Shown here piece after piece: positions 61,814 through 64,000 of a stretch of 64,000 nucleotides of DNA (positions are counted from its first letter, which is position 1; each line of letters starts with the position of its first letter). The notes below the pieces were generated by a model, which saw only the letters and a list, made by a program, of their open reading frames with translations, made no database searches and had not been told where the DNA came from. The position numbers and the translations under genes were made by a program. Source of the DNA: Pseudomonas sp. Leaf58 (GTDB lineage Bacteria > Pseudomonadota > Gammaproteobacteria > Pseudomonadales > Pseudomonadaceae). The stretch covers positions 744,001 to 808,000 of the forward strand of contig NZ_CP032678.1 in the NCBI RefSeq assembly GCF_003627215.1, given 5' to 3'.

Positions 61814-63321
61814 AGCCCCAGATCTACCTGAAGTTTGGCTTCGTTAAACCATTCATACGACGAATAGTTCAGGGGGCTGTCGCCTGTGTGCTTGATCCAG
61901 AAGTCCAGCGATTTGAAGCTCCCCGTGTAGAATTCGGCTAGGTATCGTCGGGCTTCAGCCTGATAGCCACACGCCGTTATCATTGCCCACAGGTGCAGAA
62001 AGTGTTCTGCCAGATGAGGATTTCGCTTCACATCACTGGCCACCTTTGGGGACAGCACCTGGCCCCCGCTATCACCCTTTGGCCCATTCTGGCCATTGAG
62101 CGTGGTGAAGTCCTTGAGCAGTTGCATGAAGAGAGCGCCCGAGGGCCCTTCATACCGAAGCTGCTTATCCTCCCAGGACGACTCGTAGTATTGGCAGGAA
62201 AAATCCTGGTCGCTCAGGGATTTGATGTTTTCAAAAATACCCTGGAACTTGCTGTGCAAGCGATCGTTGTTGTTAACCTCGGGGGGTTGACTCAGGCTCA
62301 GGAGCACGTGGTGATCCAGGTTGAGCGTGTCAGGGTTGAAAGTTCTGCACCAATTGAGGGCTGCCTCACTGCGCCAGGGGGTTGCTGAACGTCCCCTCAT
62401 GACTTTACTGATTTCCACACTTACTGAATGACCAAGCACCCGACAGGGATTGAAAAAGCGCGCCGCTTCATTCTCAACGACATAACCGCTGCCATGCACC
62501 TCATGCGGAATAACCTTTTCCGCCGCTGCACCTACCGCGTTGTAGTCAACCAGCAAGCTCGCCCGAGCGTAATCATCAGCGATCGAGTCCTCGATGATGG
62601 ACATCACCTTTGCGGAAAATGCGGTGGCGTCGAGGTAACCCTTTTCTTTGACCCCCTGGATGATGCACTTCACCACACGGTTGATGTCCGGGGAGGCAAT
62701 GTCGTAGTTTCCGGCAGCCACCTGTCTGAACGTGTGCATCACCATTTCGCCACTGATGTTCACCAGCGAGGGCGTGTATTGAGCAAAAATCTCCTTGCCA
62801 TGTTGGACAATGCCGCTGACAAGCTCATCCAGGGCTTGAGTGTCGCCGGTCTTACCGATATGGGTTAACACATCCGTGACAAACACTGCATCAAGCCGCC
62901 CTTGCCCAACCTGTTGTGCCTGAATAACCCCGATGATTTTGAACAGGTCGTCGAAGTGGCGAGATTCGACCAGCCGCTGGGCATAGCCCTCCATCCCCTC
63001 GAAAAAATTCACATGGGTGCGCGCATCCACAAAGCTGCTGTCGGGGTAATGCTGCTCGCCCCAGCGTATGACGTTGCGCAGGGTTTCCTGAATGCGATAG
63101 GAGACTTTTTCAAGCTGGTGCAGCGGCGTGGATTCCAGTGCCTTGCCGACAAGCTCCTGACTGAGAAATCGCATCGCCTGCTCAGATAGCGTTGCAGTCT
63201 CGACGACACTTTCCAACACCGCTTCGAGGGATGCCCGCACGGTGCTTTCAAGCTCAGGATAAGGCGCCCACAGGCGAACGAACTTTCTATCGTCAAGGAA
63301 CGATTTTATTTTCGGATTCAT
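61810..63321 (-). CDS. Tail-motif family protein, 503 aa, ends LQVDLGL
   Basis: First gene of the run, divergent from the HD hydrolase gene with only 40 bases between starts. Helical, ending FNEAKLQVDLGL. It contains GQNGPKGDSGGQVLSP, a short flexible insert. Function unknown. Confidence 0.75.
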   Translation of the reverse strand: MNPKIKSFLDDRKFVRLWAPYPELESTVRASLEAVLESVVETATLSEQAMRFLSQELVGKALESTPLHQLEKVSYRIQETLRNVIRWGEQHYPDSSFVDARTHVNFFEGMEGYAQRLVESRHFDDLFKIIGVIQAQQVGQGRLDAVFVTDVLTHIGKTGDTQALDELVSGIVQHGKEIFAQYTPSLVNISGEMVMHTFRQVAAGNYDIASPDINRVVKCIIQGVKEKGYLDATAFSAKVMSIIEDSIADDYARASLLVDYNAVGAAAEKVIPHEVHGSGYVVENEAARFFNPCRVLGHSVSVEISKVMRGRSATPWRSEAALNWCRTFNPDTLNLDHHVLLSLSQPPEVNNNDRLHSKFQGIFENIKSLSDQDFSCQYYESSWEDKQLRYEGPSGALFMQLLKDFTTLNGQNGPKGDSGGQVLSPKVASDVKRNPHLAEHFLHLWAMITACGYQAEARRYLAEFYTGSFKSLDFWIKHTGDSPLNYSSYEWFNEAKLQVDLGL

Positions 63322-63361
63322 GATATATTGCCCTATGATTTAAGCCAGAGTAGCACGCCCG

Positions 63362-63943
63362 ATGGCCACGAATGAAGACGATTTTGTGCTCAAAGCCGAG
63401 GCCTTGGCACGGGAGATCTATGCGGACAAATACAGGTCTGGCGAGAGCAGGCGCGCCTACATTGAACACCCTTTGGCGCTGGTTGCCATCTTACGGCGCC
63501 ATGGCGCGTCAGACCCCGTTACCTTGGCAGGGGCTTTGCTGCACGATGCGGTCGAGGAGAATGAGCATGACCCGCAGGTGGCCATCGCCATAGAAAGGGA
63601 GTCGGGGACAGAAGTGCTGGCGCTGGTGCTTGAGCTCACTGATCTCAACGGCGTGTCGCGAGAAGAGCGCAGGGCCGAGCAGATTGCCCGCGCCAAGGGT
63701 TACAGCGTGCGGGCTGGCCTGGTCAGGACGGCGGACAAGCTCGCCAACCTTTCTGAGATCCTGGACTCACCCCCAAAATGGGCGCCAAAGCACGTCATCG
63801 CGTATGCCCGTTTTGCCATGCAGGTGGTGGAGGTCTGTGGTCATGTGTGCCCAGCCATGGCCCTTGAGTGCCAGCAGGCCTATGAGCAAGTTCTCGTTCG
63901 ATATGCAGCGCCGCAAAGCGCGCCTCAAACGCCCAGCTCATAA
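63362..63943 (+). CDS. Small HD-domain hydrolase of the SpoT/Mesh1 type, 193 aa
   Basis: HD residues: H36 (YIEHPLALV), H61-D62 (GALLHDAVEEN) and D125 (RTADKLANLSEI), the arrangement of the (p)ppGpp hydrolase domain of RelA/SpoT and the small alarmone hydrolase Mesh1. There is no synthetase domain. Metal-dependent removal of the 3' pyrophosphate from (p)ppGpp or dephosphorylation of NADPH are possible activities. Length fits stand-alone members. It is divergent from a tail-motif operon. Confidence 0.85.
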   Translation: MATNEDDFVLKAEALAREIYADKYRSGESRRAYIEHPLALVAILRRHGASDPVTLAGALLHDAVEENEHDPQVAIAIERESGTEVLALVLELTDLNGVSREERRAEQIARAKGYSVRAGLVRTADKLANLSEILDSPPKWAPKHVIAYARFAMQVVEVCGHVCPAMALECQQAYEQVLVRYAAPQSAPQTPSS

Positions 63944-64000
63944 GCCAGGGCGGCTGCACGAAAGGCTTCCGGAACCTGTTCTTGCCACCGCTTGGGCAGG
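63925..64000 (-). CDS. Partial gene (3' end only)
   Basis: The last 24 codons and the stop of a minus-strand gene extending beyond the right edge; the end reads AAALAYELGV and overlaps the HD gene by 19 bases. The ELGV end is loosely like the family tail but not the same. Too short to assign. Confidence 0.45.
   Translation of the reverse strand, partial: LPKRWQEQVPEAFRAAALAYELGV

Noticed and set aside
1..64000. CRISPR array or prophage
   Set aside because: No regularly spaced direct repeats and no capsid, terminase, tail, integrase or lysis genes were found; a jumbo-phage origin is therefore not supported by this window.

Overview
The window looks like part of a large accessory replicon (megaplasmid or chromid) of a Pseudomonas-like gammaproteobacterium. 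This is inferred from the moderately GC-rich coding style, a complete tellurite-resistance (ter) stress locus of the kind carried by large Pseudomonas plasmids, many genes of unknown function, a divergent extra copy of the trans-translation pair smpB/ssrA, a short tRNA array and an IS200/IS605-type TnpB element. No replication, partition or phage structural gene was recognised, so the replicon type is not proven.

Layout. 1-9.6 kb: unknown genes, a coupling-protein-like ATPase with a degenerate P-loop, an FMN-dependent glutamate-synthase-family enzyme, an intact TnpB element lacking TnpA, and an ADP-ribosyltransferase-like (ART-like) protein. 9.6-17.7 kb: a degenerate DnaQ-like exonuclease, an HNH nuclease, an AAA+ ATPase, and an operon with a second ART-like protein coupled to a helical-repeat protein. 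17.8-27 kb: exported and unknown proteins, the first tail-motif paralogues, smpB and ssrA. 27-35 kb: a Zn/OB-like plasmid protein, a hybrid histidine kinase, small unknown genes and a winged-helix-like regulator coupled to a tail-motif gene. 35.2-35.6 kb: tRNA-Leu(UAA), tRNA-Leu(CAA), a tRNA remnant and a CAU tRNA. 35.7-39.3 kb: three consecutive tail-motif genes. 39.4-58.6 kb: the ter region, all on the minus strand except one exported protein. It holds an XRE regulator, two vWA proteins, TerB, CitE-like aldolase, PELOTA-type PRTase, HAD phosphatase, PRTase/TRSP, ATP-grasp, two periplasmic transglutaminase-like proteins, three related small membrane proteins, TerZ, TerD, TerC, a Nudix-like protein and a glycosyltransferase-like protein. 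58.6-64 kb: three more coupled tail-motif genes, a divergent small HD hydrolase of the SpoT/Mesh1 type, and a partial gene.

The most novel signal is a family of at least eleven otherwise diverse, mostly helical proteins (about 318-530 aa) that all end, exactly at the stop codon, in a short peptide close to L-E-x-D-L-G-L. They lie in clusters on both sides of the ter locus. The shared carboxy terminus looks like a recognition tag for a common partner.

A second signal is a recurring 15-bp inverted repeat, TTGnCA-N3-TGnCAA, placed on the -35, spacer or start region of several ter promoters and of the AAA+ gene promoter. It is a candidate operator for the XRE regulator at 39.4 kb.

Four well-supported genes each carry one frame disruption of the same sign, as if one base were missing. 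They are either real lesions or assembly errors, and they are annotated here across the break.
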